Assembly: GCA_016702705.1 (NCBI GenBank)
Contig: JADJDM010000025.1
Location: 39,210 to 103,209, forward strand
Length of the DNA: 64,000 nucleotides
Direction: 5' to 3'
Source of the DNA: Bacteroidota bacterium
GTDB taxonomy: Bacteria > Bacteroidota > Bacteroidia > B-17B0 > Aurantibacillaceae
Shown here: in pieces, positions 62,568-64,000 of the stretch
Numbering within the stretch: position 1 is the stretch's first letter
Layout of the letters: every line of letters starts with the position of its first letter
Made by a program: the position numbers and the translations under genes
The notes under the pieces: generated by a model
What the model was told of the DNA's origin: nothing
The model's database searches: none
The model's input: the letters and a program-made list of their open reading frames with translations, nothing else

Positions 62568-64000
62568 ATGTTAAATAAAATCATTGATTTTTCAATCAAG
62601 AATAAACTCATTATAGGATTATTCATTATTTCACTTCTACTTTACGGCTCTTACGAAGTAACTAAACTTCCTATAGATGCGGTGCCTGATATTACCAATA
62701 ATCAGGGTTCCAATGATTACAGTTGCTCCTTCGTATGGTGCAACAGATATAGAATGTTGGTAACTTTCCCAAGAGACGAAGCCAATGCAAACATTAGTGG
62801 ACTTTGTAAAAGCAGCTTTTCTCGTTTCGGTTTATCGCTTGTAACCATTGTGTTTGATGACGAAACGGATATTTACTGGGCAAGACAGCAAGTTGCAGAG
62901 CGACTTCAAAAAGTACAAAGCTTACCTTCCAAAAGATATTGGCATGCCTGAGTTAGACCCATTTCCAACTGGTTTAGGCGAAATCTACCAATATGTTTTT
63001 CGTCCAAAAAAGGATACGAAAAAAGTTTTCGGTTACCGAACTTAGAATCATCCAGATTGATTGTTCGTCGTCAATTGCTAGGTGTAAAAGGTGTTGCAGA
63101 AGTAAGTAGCTTTGGAGGAAAACTAAAACAATTTGAAATTGCTGTTGTTCCCGACAAACTAAAATCCTATAACATTACAATAGCAGATGTTTTTAAAGCT
63201 ATTGAAAACAACAATCAAAACACTGGCGGCGCATACATAGAAAAAGGCCCAACCGTGCTTTACATTAGAAGTGAAGGTTTAATAGGCAATATTGAAGACA
63301 TAAAAACATCGGCATTGAGCACCGAAAACGGAACACCATTATTTATAAAAAACGTGGCCGATGTTAGAATTGGAACTGCCACACGTTATGGCGCTAGCGT
63401 GTTATAACGATGAAGGCGACGTTGCAGGCGCACTTGTTTGATGCTGAAAGGTGCTAACAGTAGTGAAGTAATAGAAAATGTAAAGAACGTATTGCTCAAA
63501 TTCAAAAACAGTTCCCGAAGGAATTGTTCTGAACCCTTTTTAGATAGAACAAAAATGGTAAACAATGCCATTGGCACAGTAGAGAAAAACTTCATGGAAG
63601 GTGCACTAATTGAAGTGTTTGTGCTTGTTTTATTTTTTAGGAACCTTAGAGCAGGATTATTAGTTGCATCAGTTATTCCACTTGCAATGTTATTTCGCAA
63701 TTTATGATGAATAGATTTGGTGTGTGGTAATTTCATTAGCGCTGGAGGCTAGACTTTGGATTAATTGTAGATGGGGCAGTAATTGTTGGTGGAAGCAGTA
63801 ATGCATCAACTTGCCCATAGTAAAAAGTTCACAAACATAAATGCACTTTCTCAAAGAAATGGATGAAGAGGTTCGTCAATCATCAGGAAAAATGATGAAT
63901 AGCGCGGTGTTTGGGCAAATTATCATTTTGGTTGTTTACTTGCCCATCTTTACTTTACAAGGTATTGAAGGAAAATGTTTAAACCTATGGCGCAAACGGT
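62568..64000 (+). CDS. CusA/CzcA heavy-metal RND efflux pump, N-terminal part, frameshifted and cut by window end
   Basis: M-L-N-K-I-I-D-F-S-I-K-N-K-L-I-I-G-L-F, then L-P-I-D-A-V-P-D-I-T-N-N-Q, R-S-F-S-R-F-G-L-S-like, I-Y-W-A-R-Q-Q-V-A-E-R-L, V-R-R-Q-L-L-G-V-K-G-V-A-E-V, N-N-Q-N-T-G-G-A-Y-I and A-G-L-L-V-A-S-V-I-P-L-A-M-L-F. The order is that of HME-RND pumps (Cu, Ag, Co, Zn, Cd). About eight or more single-base breaks; the C-terminal half lies outside. Confidence 0.85.

Overview
The window is chromosomal DNA of a low-GC Bacteroidota (class Bacteroidia; I cannot place the order). Evidence: promoters of the TAnnTTTG type, a two-HKD phospholipase D-like protein with a type IX secretion (T9SS) C-terminal domain, lipoproteins with short lipoboxes, a DUF6913 gene next to dapA, a eukaryote-type NADP isocitrate dehydrogenase, and a tRNA-Leu(TAG) without an encoded CCA. 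Most genes are core metabolism or envelope functions. Many contain single-base, mostly homopolymer, frameshifts. Several of these genes should be essential (NAD-dependent DNA ligase has three breaks), so I read most breaks as consensus errors of a long-read assembly. They become very dense after about 58 kb.

Layout. 1-9 kb: start of wecB, a YciO/YrdC-type protein, the secreted phospholipase D-like protein, a group of small YdeI/DUF1801/SRPBCC proteins, a beta-flower repeat protein, a PIN-like protein and kbl. 9-18 kb: tRNA-Leu, a trigger factor lacking about 110-120 internal residues, tdk, an M28 peptidase, a POT transporter, hemE, a DUF3108 protein and an acyltransferase. 18-24 kb: DabB and DabA (inorganic carbon uptake) divergent from a porin-like gene. 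24-31 kb: TPR proteins, a TPMT-like methyltransferase, a patatin, an aminotransferase, an ORF6N protein with a duplicated palindrome, dapA and DUF6913. 31-35 kb: a REP-type tyrosine transposase with a hairpin field, lying between DUF6913 and ligA. 35-47.6 kb: an ECF sigma module, a Fec/Btu-type ABC importer operon, a metallophosphoesterase, peptidases and an rlmL-like gene.

47.6-55.2 kb is the accessory region. It begins with a diverged duplicate of the rlmL 3' end plus its terminator, enclosing one unknown gene. A four-gene operon follows on the minus strand: a DUF4062-type protein, two ThsB-like TIR proteins and a caspase-like protease. This looks like a Thoeris-type antiphage system (TIR signal to caspase effector), with an unusual pair of TIRs and an extra gene. 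Next come a beta-barrel protein, an XRE-Panacea/RelE-like toxin-antitoxin pair, and a second REP-type transposase with its own hairpin field and several dispersed repeats.

55-64 kb: a second sigma/TPR module, ftsX, then heavily frameshifted copies of an MBL-fold hydrolase, a DUF1573 lipoprotein, yajC, two small unknown genes, icd, a small secreted protein and a CusA/CzcA efflux pump that runs off the end.
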